Source: Nereocystis luetkeana
Lineage: Eukaryota; Sar; Phaeophyceae; Laminariales; Laminariaceae
Direction of reading: 5' to 3'
Assembly: GCA_031213475.1 (NCBI GenBank)
Contig: JARUPZ010000021.1
Coordinates: 2,031,501 to 2,095,500, forward strand
DNA: 64,000 bases
Positions 27,988 through 39,700 of this stretch are shown in pieces (positions within the stretch are counted from its first letter, which is position 1; each line of letters begins with the position of its first letter). Made by a program: the position numbers and the translations under genes. Under the pieces are notes generated by a model. The model was not told the DNA's origin. It was given only the letters and a program-made list of their open reading frames with translations, and did not search any database.

Positions 27988-29998
27988 CTACCACATGTCG
28001 TGCTTCATGCTCACGTGGAGAAATATCATGTCTGCCGCCGTTTCCCCGCTCATTCGATTACGCTTCCTTCGCCCGTCACGATCAAGCCGGCTTGCGATAA
28101 CAAGCGTTCCGAAGCTGCCGACGAGGCTTGGACTGCAAGGTACTTACGAGCCAGTTTGGCCATGTGGGGGGTATCGATTCTCGTTATTGCGCCACCACCA
28201 CGAGAGGGCCGCCCATGCTATACACTACATCCTGATCGATTTCCTCCGCCTTGCACACCGTCCACTCGTTGGTGATGACTTGACGGGGGGAAGCTGACAC
28301 CTTCGGGACGGTCGATGGGCGTCTCCCGTCTTCGCCTGCCTGCTCGACGTGCTTGCGGGCGGAAGCTTGCTGGACGAGGCGCAACAGCGAGAAACCAGAC
28401 GAGTCACCCCTCGATCCAACGATGTCTCCCTTGTACTTCGGCGTTGCCGGCGTGACCAAGCCCGCCGTCGCGGCGGCCGCTCCACCCACCGCTCGGCCGC
28501 CTTTTGTAGAGCATCCATCTTTTCCTCCTCCTTGATCATGCCTTCCAGCTCGTTCTCGACAGGCCCGTGGAAGAGCCTGGTATTCAACAAGAAACCGCAT
28601 TCCGCGAGTGGAAAGCTGTTAAGAGAAGATACCAGGTATACAATTAGATAAAACACGTTTGGTTCTGAGACCTGCGGTACTCTGCCCCATCGGCTTCGGA
28701 TGCTCAACTTTCTTTGCTTTTTTGTTTTTTCGTTAGTTGCTTGCACGCCTTCGCGACATACAAGTACTATTTTACGGTTGATTGAACGGCTACACAATCA
28801 CGACAAAAAAGCTCTTGTCCTCCGCTGGCCGCCTGCTTTGGATTTCGTCAGGCGCATTCTGCACTCCGCACGTACGCAACTCCATTCATTACGGCAACAC
28901 TAACATCGACTCACGGTTCGATGTCGAAGTCGTAGGGCCCAAATGGCCGACTTGGTGCGCGGGTCTAGGATAGAGGCCATCTTGGGGATGCGCAAGCGGT
29001 GTCGGCAGTCACCGCCGTGACCTTAGTCTCGGCGATCTCGTACGACGTCATGATCCTCTTCAGCCCCTCGGCAAGCCTGTACGTGTTGGGCAACGAAGGG
29101 GAGGAGGCGATCACAACCGAGGTTGACAGAGGGGAAGAAACGACGTTAGGACGACGTGCATTACTGCAGCACCGTGCAGTACTTGTTGCGTCGATTGTCA
29201 TGCTGCTGTACACTGTCTGTGAGGGCTCAAGCAGGAAGTACAGCTTATACTGCAGTGCCCAAGAACCACTGCTGCTGTAGCAAAACGTCTGCAGCAATAG
29301 CTGTATGGATTGCGGATAACGGACTACAGAGGGTGTGTGCTTTGTACAGTACGCAGGTAGCATCGGACAGGCGCGTATCGCTTCATGAACTGCGTGAAGT
29401 CGTACATCTCACCTGATACCATTGTGGGAACCTGGCAGCTGAAAGATGGCGAGACAAGCTCCTAGTCCTTCGCAGTCTAGTGAGCGGTGACGCCCATCGT
29501 ACCAAGCCCATTTCCCGACGTCCAGCCATCGCAGGTGAGGCTCACATCCTGGCCCTTGCTACGATCGCAGTTTGGATGACAAGCTTCGACATTGTCTTGC
29601 GGCGTGGGAGTTGCAGTGAAGACCTCCTCGTTAACCCCCGCATCATTTCCTTGTGTACCCTGGCTCCTCCACGACCGAGATACTCTTGTGGCCGCCCACA
29701 ATAAACCCGAAAACCAGCCGCTGCTGTACGGCAGAGTCGCCCTGTTTCAGAACGCTACGATGCCCTTGTCGTCCAGCTGGACCCTTTCTCACAGAGGCAT
29801 GGGCGTCTTGCCGAACTTGCTCGGCGTACGCCGGCAGGTTCTTGTGGCGGGCGTCAAGGTGCTGTGCTGAGTTTGAAGTCGACGGTGCCTGGATGACGGG
29901 TTTTGGGCAGCCTTCCACCTGGCATTTGGTAAGTTTCTTATTCTTGCCCGTTCCTTGAAGAACAGAGGACTTTTTCCCCTTTTTTTTTTCCAAATGCC
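27988..29998 (-). pseudogene. hAT transposase, left-arm copy (decayed)
   Basis: Minus-strand remains in hAT order. BED zinc finger first (CQVEGC ... QHLDARH, intact Cys and His ligands), then ISVVEEPGY, DVSLTCDGWTSGNGLGTMGV ending TAH*, LAEGLKRIMTSYEIAETKVT, and finally the hATC dimerisation motif YLAVQASSAASERLLSQAGL near 28060-28140, ending NRMSGETAADMIFLH, stop at 27988. Breaks: a 2-bp insertion near 29653 relative to the right arm shifts the frame after VVEEPGY, a stop truncates GVTAH, and a 1-bp shift splits hATC. Family certain, function lost. Confidence 0.85.
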
Positions 29999-31106
29999 AG
30001 GTGGAAGGCTGCCCAAAACTCGTCGTCAAGGCATCGTCGACTTCAAACTTAGCACAGAACCTTGACGCCCGCCACAAGAACCGGCCGGCGTACGCCGAGC
30101 AAGTTCGGCAAGACGCTCACGCCTCTGTCGGAAAGGGTCCAGCTGACGACAAGGGTATCGTAGCGTTCTCAAACAGGGACGACTCTGCTGTACAGCAGCG
30201 GCTGGTTCTCACGGTTTATTGTGGGCGGCCACAAGAGTATCTCGGTCGTGGAGGAGCCAGGGTACAAGGAAATGATGCGGGTGTTGACGAGGAGGCCTTC
30301 ACTGCAACTCCCCAGCCCCAAGACAATGTCGAAGCTGGTCACCCAGACTGCGATCGTAGCAAGGGCCAGGCCGCAGGCCAGGATGTGAGGCTCACGGCTG
30401 GACGTCGGGAAATGGGCTTGGTATGATGGGCGTGACCGCTCACTGGATTACGAAGGACTGGGAGCTCGTTTCTTGCTTGTCTCGCCATCTTCGAGCTGCC
30501 AGTTTCCCACAATGATATCAGGTGAGATGTACGACATATTGTAAGTACAGGGTTGGAAGCTGCCACAGATGATGCAGCAGTACTGTCGTACCCGTACATC
30601 AGCAGCTCTGCGGTAGATGACTTCGTCCGATAACAGAAGGCCGCATGGGTATTAATTTCGAGGCCAAAAAGGCCTTTACATTTTCGGGCATCAGGAAATA
30701 GTTGTTCTGGTTTTCCCTTCTTGGTATATCCGGTTTCCTACTACTGTGTGCCAGTGCGTGTTTACCACATTGCCTGTCGTCGAACTGGAACGCCACACCC
30801 AATGCACGGCATAACCGCAATAGCTAAACTGCGTGCATACTAACCCCCACCCCCACCGGGCTTCCACGCCGCTTCTTCCTTGCTGACTCATGTTTCACCC
30901 GTTTACAGCTTCTTGCTAAGCTACACAGGATCCAAGCCGGGGTCAAACGTTCCACTGCAGCGAAGGAATCCCTTGCCGAGGCGCAGCGCTTCTGCAGCAA
31001 GCTTCCCGTTAAGGCACTACCGAGTGCTTGTCCGACGCGGGGGTGGAGCACGACTACGACGGTGCAGGCGTTTATCGACACCGAGTGTGCGGTTGATGAC
31101 AACTGA
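29990..31106 (+). pseudogene. hAT transposase, right-arm copy (decayed, internally deleted)
   Basis: Plus-strand mirror of the left copy. The BED finger reads CQVEGC ... QNLDARH, with the first His changed to Asn. Then ISVVEEPGYKEMMRVLTRR (frame kept here), a damaged DGWTSG region, and VTAHWITKDWELVS followed by FPTMISGEMYDI. After a diverged stretch comes a PTRGWSTT block (hAT PTRWNST) at about 30905-31100, stop at 31104. The hATC segment present on the left is absent. Non-functional. Confidence 0.8.
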
Positions 31107-32242
31107 AGAATACATCAATTCGATGATTTTAATCTGACGATTTAATATAGGTTCTATGTCGTAGATTTGAGAGCGAGAAGTAACTTGCTGCTTGCGGGCA
31201 AACGACGCATCACGCAGCTCCCGAACTCGAGTGTAAAAAAGTCCTTGTGCACCACTGTACAATACTGCCGCACTCCTGCAGTACTGCTGCCTGCTGTAAT
31301 TGTACCTTCAGTGATTTCGGCTTGTGCTCATTAGGCACCGTTTATGTTACAGTACTACTACTGCGGTAGCTTAGCCTAAATGCTAGGCAAAATCCGTTCT
31401 CATTTCCACCTTATGCTTGTGCGGCAGCTGCTTTTGTTGTCCTGCGTACGCCGTTGTGCTGTACTAATACAACCAGCATTATACCGCATTACGGTAGTTA
31501 TAGTACGATGAGTACTGCAGTTGCTCTGTTCAATATATATGGCTCTTGCGAACATATAAAATTCAAAACTGTCATATGCACACTCATCCGGTTGGACTCA
31601 CAACTAACGTACTGGAAAGGTTTTTGTGAGTGCATCAAGCACCATGCACACTCAGCTTGCAATATAGAGTATCAACCGTTCAACCGGTCTCTCCCACAGC
31701 TGATGGATTTGGAAAAAAATTGAAAGGAAAACATAGCAGGTCTTGTATTATCTACCTACACCTCGTATGTTTTTCCTCTTCTGCATGCCGTCCACTATAT
31801 TAACACCTCATCTCCTTCCGTCATGTTGGTACGTCAACCCATACAACGGGTTACTTGACCAGGCAGCCTCACAGACCTTCAACGACAGTTGGTACGTCAA
31901 CCCATACAACGGTTTACTTGACCAGGCAGCTTCAGACCTGCAACGACCTTTCCTGGCGCTGTTTGGGTGGCGTGTGTCACCTCTCCTCATCCACATTGTT
32001 GAGACGACGAGCGGGCCATGCTGACGGATGCTTACAGCAGTGACGCGACGCTAAAGTACGAAGTTATCTAGCACAAAGAGGGCAAAAAAACATGCTTAAT
32101 CGACTAATTTCGGTTGCTTAATTAAGCATGCTCACGAGCACGGCAACGATGCTTTGATTATGCTTCGATTAAGCAACCCACAAAAAATGTGATAAAGCAT
32201 GTTTATTATAGTTGCTTACCAACACCACTCGAGATATACATA

Positions 32243-34763
32243 TTACGTGGTCACAAAACTACGCCACAGAGATACTACATTGTTATGCAGTTAAGCATAG
32301 TAGACAATGCAATGCCATGTCATCATATTGGATACGACAGGCACGACATACACATTCGATGAAATAGACATAGCAAAGGAACGAACAACCGAAATGAACA
32401 ATACATCGCAATGATGCCCCACAAACTTTTGACACAAATCCTGGCTGCCACTACAAAGTACAGGAAACAAACTCCACTCGTTGTGTAAGAGTAAGAAGTC
32501 TTTGCCACGCTCGCAAACAAAAGAAGCAACAGGAAGAAACGAACACAGTTGTACCATCGTCATGACTCGTATGCTCTCAACGAGACAGGGTGGAAACCCG
32601 GGCCCCGGGGGACAGCGAGGCGCCACAAAAAAGCGGGCCCCGCCTACGGCAGAAAATAAGAAGGAACAAAAACGCCCAGAAAAACAACAGTTTCCTGTGT
32701 TCTCCAAGCATCCCCTATCCCCTCCCTTTAAACGCCTATCCCCCGGGATGAGGAGCAGCCTTAAGGACGACGGCGGATGGGGCCTCTTTCCTCCGAAAAG
32801 GAAAGAGAATGGTCAGGAGGGAAATACTCCCCCCTAGTGACCAAAACCACTTCACCCAATATTATTTTACCAAGGTGTCTGGGCTCTCGGCCCGACCGGA
32901 GTGGGAGGAAAAACGGCGTTTCGGAAGAGGGGACAGTCGAAACGTATCCCCGTTTCTGATCTGCAATTTTTTCTCCCGGGGCCAGAGCAATAATTCCTTG
33001 GAGGGGCGATCGAACGATCGTCTGCTTTTGATAGTGTCTAGCAGGTATCATGGGGCACACTATACCTGGTACTGTTCATAAATCTCGTATATTCATGGCT
33101 GTGTGTACGGACAATTGCCACACTTATTTCGAGTGACATAAACGCAAGCAAAAATAACCAGATCAAAATGCTGCCGATGGTTGGGTAACGCAAAAAACAC
33201 ACAAGAAAACAACAATCTTCCGCATGACGTGTTTCTGTTCAGTTTTCGTAGTCTTGGGTCACCGTTCACCTCGGGTCTTTCCTTGGATATGGCGACATTT
33301 AGACTTGTGATGACCTCGTCCGTCTGCCGCTCCAGCAACCTCTCAGAGCACGAAAAACGCCTGAAAAAACATACAACACGAGGGGGGCGGTGACATTATA
33401 TAATTCATACTTAATGCTGTAGATCGAGACATGAACATATATTTACAATTCATGGGTTTTATTTACCCAAAAATAGGTATATACCTAGTACATACTGCAC
33501 CAAAACAAGTGTACACAGCAACATGTACAACCCACTCGCCAGGAGCCCTGCCTGCGATTGCCCACTTCCACATCGTAAACGATTTTAGCTTGCACGTGCC
33601 AGGTACACCTGGCTTTGTCTTGCCTACGACTACCCCTCTAGCACTCAACCGCTTTTGATGAAGCTCGTACAATGAAAGTCTGATGCCTGATATAACCCTG
33701 CACGCACACATCACCATTTATAACTTCAACATGGATATAGGCAAACGGAGAGTTCCTTAACCCATTTAGAACCGCAGTCCCGTTTTGGACAAGCTACTTG
33801 AACGTTGGGTGCTTTGTCCCCAAAACGGGACTGCGGTTCTAAAAGGGTTAACATCCGAACGATTCCAGGTGGAGTGGCAAGAGGATGAGGGACAGCTGAG
33901 TAGGCAGCGCCGCGCATCCGCCGTGGGTGGTGCCCAAGGAACGGGGCGAGGGGGGGCCACAGGAGGAGTGGAAGGAAACCGGACCAAGGGAGTGAGGGCA
34001 GGGTGGGCAACAGGAGGAGGGGAACCGCGGTGGACGAAAGTAGGGAGACGGCAAACAGGGTAGCCGGGCACCAGGCCGACTATGACAGTAAGTGAAACAT
34101 GTCATGCTATGATATTCGTGCCGCCAACTGCTGCAGCTGGTTCGAACGTGATCTCCGTTTCTTTTCCTCTTGCGCTTTGATCCTCCGGGATTTCCTATTA
34201 ATAGTTACTTATTTTTTTTTAATCTTTCTTCCTGCTTGCCCTCATGACAGGAGTCTCGTGGCGTGGGTGGATGACGAGCCTGCTTTGTTATTTTTGTGTT
34301 GTCTGACGCATGCTCTTCGGGGGTGGGGCATGGTTGACGAAAGCAGGACGGGCACCGCAGCCAGGGTAGCAAGGTACCACACCGGTTAGTAGGTAGAACC
34401 CATCTATGCTACTCGTATCACAAACTGCTGCGGCTAGGGTGCTTTCTGTTTTCTTCTTGTGCTTCGTTTTGCCTGATATTTCCCTTGATTCTTGGACTTA
34501 CTCTGTTTGTATGTGTACTTTAAGTGGTACTGTTTCTTTAGTTCGTTCTGAATTGTCTGCCACATCCCATACGGGGGGGACTATTATACACTTTCCCCCT
34601 TTCTTTTGTCTGCTCTCTTTCGTTTTTTTTTTTTACTTTTTTTGCTTTCCCTCCTTCATAGAATTATGTATGCCGTGTCTGTCGTATCCAGTACGATGAC
34701 ATGACATTGCATTGCCTACTGCATGACAATGTGGTACGATATCTCTGTGGCGTAGTTTAGTGA
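32243..34763. mobile_element. 2.5-kb element with about 110-bp terminal inverted repeats
   Basis: The ends match in inverted orientation, beginning GTGGTCAC(A/T)AAACTACGCC and continuing through CAATGCAATG(C/T)CATGTCATC to about 32350 / 34650. The interior holds a TTAA foldback MITE (33761-33847) and no recognisable transposase, so the element is non-autonomous. It abuts the right hAT end at 32227. Confidence 0.65.
33761..33847. mobile_element. MITE-C copy
   Basis: CCCATTTAGAACCGCAGTCC ... GACTGCGGTTCTAAAAGGG with perfect TTAA on both sides; inside the 2.5-kb TIR element. Confidence 0.8.
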
Positions 34764-34879
34764 CCACCGAAGATTTTGTCCCTCTCGTAGGATTGAAGGA
34801 TCGGCACGGACACAGGCTGTGCGGCGTGTCGACGGGGAAAAATGACGGTTTGATGAGGGAAACACACACATTTCGGAGC

Positions 34880-36300
34880 TATTAATACGTAGTTCCCATT
34901 CCCATCACGCGCAGTGCCTACCCGGTACATACAGGTAAAGAAAGTTGATGTCTTCCTGTGGCTGGCCTGGGCCAAGGTACCGTTCATTGTCTTCTTGGGG
35001 ACCAAAATAAGAAATCGCAATAAAAGGTACCAGGTAGTGAAATGAAAAAATTGCCCGATAAAAATAAAAGCGTGAGCTTTATTTCCCGTTTCTTGTGAAG
35101 GGCCGGTACTTCTAGCCAAGTTTGGTGTCGTGGTCTTGGGGCCCCCTTGCTTGGTCTATCCATCGCCTGTCGTCGTCCCTCTTGCTGACTTGACAGTACA
35201 AATAAAAACCAAGGGCGAAAGAACCTCGCACTATCATACGGGCCCGGTACGAATACATACGATGCTTTGGTGTCGAGGAAATCGAGGGGAATCATACAGC
35301 TGCTTCAATCCTGGCATGAGCCGGCTCTATTCTCCCCGATTCCAGCTGCAGCATAGAATACCGACATATACGTACCTGGTAATAATCAAGACGAATCAAC
35401 TTGCCCACTCGGGCGCTATTCGGTACCACTTTGTCCGAAAACGTAAGAACGTTTCAGCTGTTCATTTTGATGTGCAAGCGGCCCTTAAATTTCCGGACCT
35501 TAAATTTCCGGACATAGTGGCATGTCGTAAGGTTGACGGTATTGTCGGCGGGGCACCTCCAACATCGCACCCTGATCTACACCCTGCACCAACCCACGAA
35601 GCGGCGAAGAAAAAATCCATCAGAGGATGAGAGGTAGGTAAGAGGTACAAACCAACAACATTCCGCTCATGCTTCATGGATTGCTCACCTGGTACTACTG
35701 CTGGTGTCCGCGTTTGCGTTCGCCGGAGTGATGAATGGTCGCCGATGAAGTGGTGGTTGTGAGACACCGGCTCTGTACCTCCAACACTCGAACGTCACTG
35801 ACACAGGCAATGGAGAGGCAACCCTTGTGCGGGAAGATGCACACATTTACACTCCACCGAGGTGTACCGAGTAGACGGTGCGTGCGCTGGGTGCTCGTGC
35901 GGTCTCGAGAAAGTCGAAGGACAGGCTGAGAGGCCCGCATGCCAGGGAGGGGATGCGCTCGTACTTGGTCTATGAATAGCGTCATGTTTCGTTGGTGATA
36001 TGGTGGCCGAGATGAGAGCCTTCACACTGGATGTAGAGATCTTCCCCACATTTCTGCAAATAGCTGATAGCTTGCCTGGAGTCTGGCTGTTTGTGCTTGG
36101 TGCATTACAGATTAGCTGTACACTTCGTGTGTGGTGAGCTAGGGCGAAGTGGTGGTCGTGGTGAAAACCACAGGTTTCTGAATTCCCTATGCATAAAGGC
36201 TTCTGTGCATATGGAAACCTTTTGACACATCATCACCACCACACTGGTCGCAGCTCAGCTTCAGCTTTCAGCTCAGACAGCCGAACTTTCCACAGAGGTT
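34880..36300 (+). other. intergenic, upstream of PI synthase
   Basis: TATTAATA at 34880 and TACCWGGTA at 35028 and 35373; no protein or promoter element confidently recognised. Confidence 0.4.
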
Positions 36301-36309
36301 GTTGCAGCC

Positions 36310-36693
36310 ATGCCCATTGCGATGCGATTGCTCATTCTCCTCTGCGCTCTGGCATCAACTACAATCGAGGCGTCTCACCTCAGCGGCGTCTCCTCAGCTC
36401 GAGCGCGCGATCATGAACAGCTCGCGTCGTGTCATGAGGATCGTCGCAATGGCGCGATCTTTTTGAACAAGCGGCTCCATAAATCAAATTTATCGAGGTC
36501 TACCGATGATGCGAGCATGACGACGGCGAAACATAATAATAAGCGCAACTTTACGGCACCCGAGCGACTTTTGCCCACGGAGAAATATGGCAGCCATGCA
36601 CGACACGCAGCAGAGAGAGAGCTCAGCGGTCCCGATCCGCGGTGGTGGCGAAGCTCGGCGTGGTGGGTCCGCGGAGGTTCGACGCCCAGGAAG
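36310..36693 (+). other. open frame upstream of and in frame with PI synthase
   Basis: 128 codons without a stop, continuous with PI synthase exon 1, opening at ATG 36310 or 36322. The first residues (MRLLILLCALASTTIEASH) look like a cleavable signal peptide. The rest is polar and resembles nothing I know. Other PI synthases lack such an extension, so this may be 5' leader that happens to be open, an alternative N-terminus, or a second start producing a targeted isoform. Confidence 0.4.
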
Positions 36694-36769
36694 ATGACCG
36701 ATCAGGATTTATTCGCGAGGGAGCAGCAGGCTGTCCGAAACGTCCTCCTCTACTACCCGAACTTGATAG
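36694..36769 (+). CDS. PIS1: PI synthase exon 1
   Basis: ATG at 36694, donor GTGCGT at 36770; ends in phase 1 after NVLLYYPNLI. Equivalent to the FLFVPNLIGYARI start of animal PI synthase. The Gly codon is split g|gc with the exon at 43817, across a 7-kb intron. Confidence 0.9.
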
Positions 36770-39700
36770 GTGCGTTGCCTTTTGTGTCTGCCGGAGCGCA
36801 CTGAAACACTGCTATTCCACAAAAGCACATTCAGAAGTTTGGGTAGCAAAGACTAGCCAGTGGCGCCATTGACACGAGGCCAGCGCCTACCTTTTTCCCA
36901 GAGTACTTTGTAGCCTCGCACTGCGAGCGAGTATGATACAGCAGCAGTGTTGACAGTTTCGGCCCAGATGCGACACACGTTCGTTCACGTTATTAGGACG
37001 TTGATGTTGAGGGATCTTCATCCTTGTGTAAAATGTTGTGAGAAGTATCGCATCATCTGTCATTTCAATTTCAAGGGGCCGGACCGTGTGTGTGTGTGTG
37101 TGTGTGTTTTTTTTTTTTCTCATCTCATTCATTATCTTCGCACATCTTCTTCTCTCTCTCCTTCCAACTCGTAACTCAGATCCGGGGTCACATAGCAGGC
37201 TCTTCTACCCCCTTCCCGCTACGGTACGTGCCTTCATTTTTATCGCGAGAAGATTTCAGCCTTTTCTTCCCTCGTCGACTCGCATCGAATTGTGCCTACC
37301 CACGCTGCAAGGCGCTCTCAATAATTGAATCCGTGTATGTATATAAATAAATAGGGTGTTCGTATTAATAGAGTAAATCGAGAGTTGGTAACGCCTTCGA
37401 TGTCGGCTTGGGAGAAACCTTTTGCTATTTGTGGAAACCCTTCTTACTTTTTTCCCACCACTATAATTGAGAAATTTAAAAATGCAAATTCCGAGAAATT
37501 TGGATCAGGAATTTTCCACGAAAGTTCTTGCCCGAAGTTTACCTGAAATTTCAACGATTTTTCCGAGGAAACACTTGAAAAAAAGCCAGTCAGTACACAG
37601 AGCTGAATCTACGCCTTCTTCGTAGAATGGGTTGCTCCGTCTCCCGAAATAAATATAGACAGCCGGCATTGGTTGCGGACGAGGGCCACGCCCGACATGC
37701 GATGTGAAGCGCCGTGCACGCAAATCTTGAACAGGACAGTGCCTAGCGGGCCCTCAGCCGCACCGAGCGGCAGCCTGTCGCAATAGGTCGGCTGCCTGCG
37801 GCTAGAGGAGGGAGGACGCGCGCTTCACTATATGCGCTGCCAGCTGCTGCTCATCATCATGGAGGACGTGACGAGAGAGAAGGAAAAACACGAAACAAAT
37901 GTCTGGGCGAAACACGGACCGGGACAGACCATGTGTGTGGCATGTGGCAACAGACACGAATGAGGAAGATAGCAGCAGTCGGTAGGACGGTCCCTGCTGT
38001 GCCTTGGATAGTTTTGTCCGATGTTCGTTCCCGACAGAGTGCGGGCGTGTTGTGGAGTGCGCGGGGGTGGGGACGTGTTGCGGTGTGGGGAGTGCGGAGA
38101 GTGGGGAGTCGGGGGCAACGAAAACAACTGTGGCTTGGAGCTTGCACGGTCAAGGATCAACCGGAGGGATCCCCTCCCAGGATTTACAACGCCCGTGTTC
38201 GCGTGATGGAATGGTTCCGGTTTAATTTGAATTTTTAATTCACATCATACATGTTGTTATCATATTTAAGAACTGCTCGTGTGGGCTGCTGAATTCGTAC
38301 CCTGAACAAATATTTATCTCGTTTTGACTTCCCCTCCCCCGGACAGCACCCCTAATTTATATACCAGGTAGGTTGGATTGGCGTCGATTGGCAACGTCAC
38401 AGCAGTAAAAGATACCGCTGACTACGTGAGCTAGACAACCAGGGTACCATTTTTTTTTTGTTTTGGCGGTCGCCCACAGCTGACAGCTGGTTGTCGAGTT
38501 AGATCGTTTGTGCGAGGTAAAAAACCTTTACTCCGCACAATGGAATTGATCGCATCACGTAGTGTTCAAGGTAAGGCACTCAACAGGCATTTACTACATA
38601 GTACTCCCATTGCTGTCTCTGGAAATGCCTACACCGGAAATTAAATCAACTCATTGAAGCTGTCATCCATATGCAAGTCCGCCTCACAAGCGGTTCTCAG
38701 TAGGATGCGGCTCACCCCTCATGCGGCTCGCCGGACACCTCACGGCGCTTCGCGCTTGGTGCAAGCAATGTCTGCCTTGTCGGTGAAAACCCGACATGCT
38801 CCGTCCCGGCATTGTAGGGATGCGAGGGTCTATGGTCATACGACTACGGCCATGCATGATATCGAGTGCATCTCTCCTATCGAGTGCCCCCCCCGGGCCG
38901 TATATCAAGACATCTCCGACGACAACATTATTAGTAGCGCATTTTTAATGTGCGTGATCTATCACATCATGCACATAGAACTACTTATACATACTATTAA
39001 TACCAGGTATACAGCGCCAGGCACCAGACATATCATGGTCGGTATAGCATACGGCATCATCAAAAGAACAAGACCGCGATTTTGTGCATACCAGAAATTA
39101 TCCCGCCGTTCATTTCCGTTACCTACCAAACCCCTCGAACAACGGCCAGGCCAGCGCTGATTGCAATTACTCTTAACACCAGTAGCACTCACGGCACAGA
39201 TTGCAACCTACACGATAATACGGTTTACGCACCGCGCTCTAGGCCTCCGGCGGCTCCTGCGGAGCGCTGATTATACTTTTACGCCGCGAAGGAGGAACAG
39301 GGTGCCGGATGGGATCAGATCCGGGTGGAATCGGGCAGGAGGTGTTGACCAACTGAAATGGAAGTGTGGCCTATTGGGGTTGAGCCGACAACGTGTTCGA
39401 CCCTAAAAGACCAGAGCACTGGCAATAGCGTGTGGGTGACAATTTTTGCTGCGCGTTCTAAAATTAATTGCAAATAGGTTTCGCCTCAAACGATCAAACC
39501 CAAACACAAACCACCGAGAAACGAGAGCTGTCTTTGCAGCTATCACAGCCACCCAGAGCAGCAGCCATAGGACCTCACCGGCGGAGCCATCTATTAACAG
39601 AGGCCCACCCAAGCCGCAGTGGTATATCATGGAGGGCATACGCGATACGTGGCTATGGATATACAACAGAGTACTGCTGTAGTACTTCGAGTAGGAAGGT

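Larger units (their letters stand above)
25131..32227. mobile_element. inverted (head-to-head) duplication of a hAT transposon
   Basis: Left arm 25131-29990 and right arm 29990-32227 are reverse complements over most of their length, joined near 29936-29990 by a roughly 55-bp spacer belonging to the left arm. Both outer ends read TGGTGTTGGTAAGCAA inward, resembling hAT terminal repeats. Flanks differ (left GCTATTAA, right CTCGAGAT), so no 8-bp target duplication survives. The left arm is longer because it has a 1.36-kb insertion (25217-26572) and a 342-bp SINE (27208-27549); the right arm has lost roughly 1 kb including the hATC-coding part. Transcription through the junction would give a hairpin RNA. 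Confidence 0.8.

Noticed and set aside
27752..28297. 181-codon plus-strand frame
   Set aside because: It is antisense to the hATC and neighbouring part of the left hAT transposase, whose minus-strand motifs are clear.
36310..36804. Secreted effector-like protein (signal peptide, oomycete-style)
   Set aside because: The frame ends in YYPNLI, which splices in phase to the next PI synthase exon; there is no clear RxLR motif, and the intron-rich genes argue against an oomycete.
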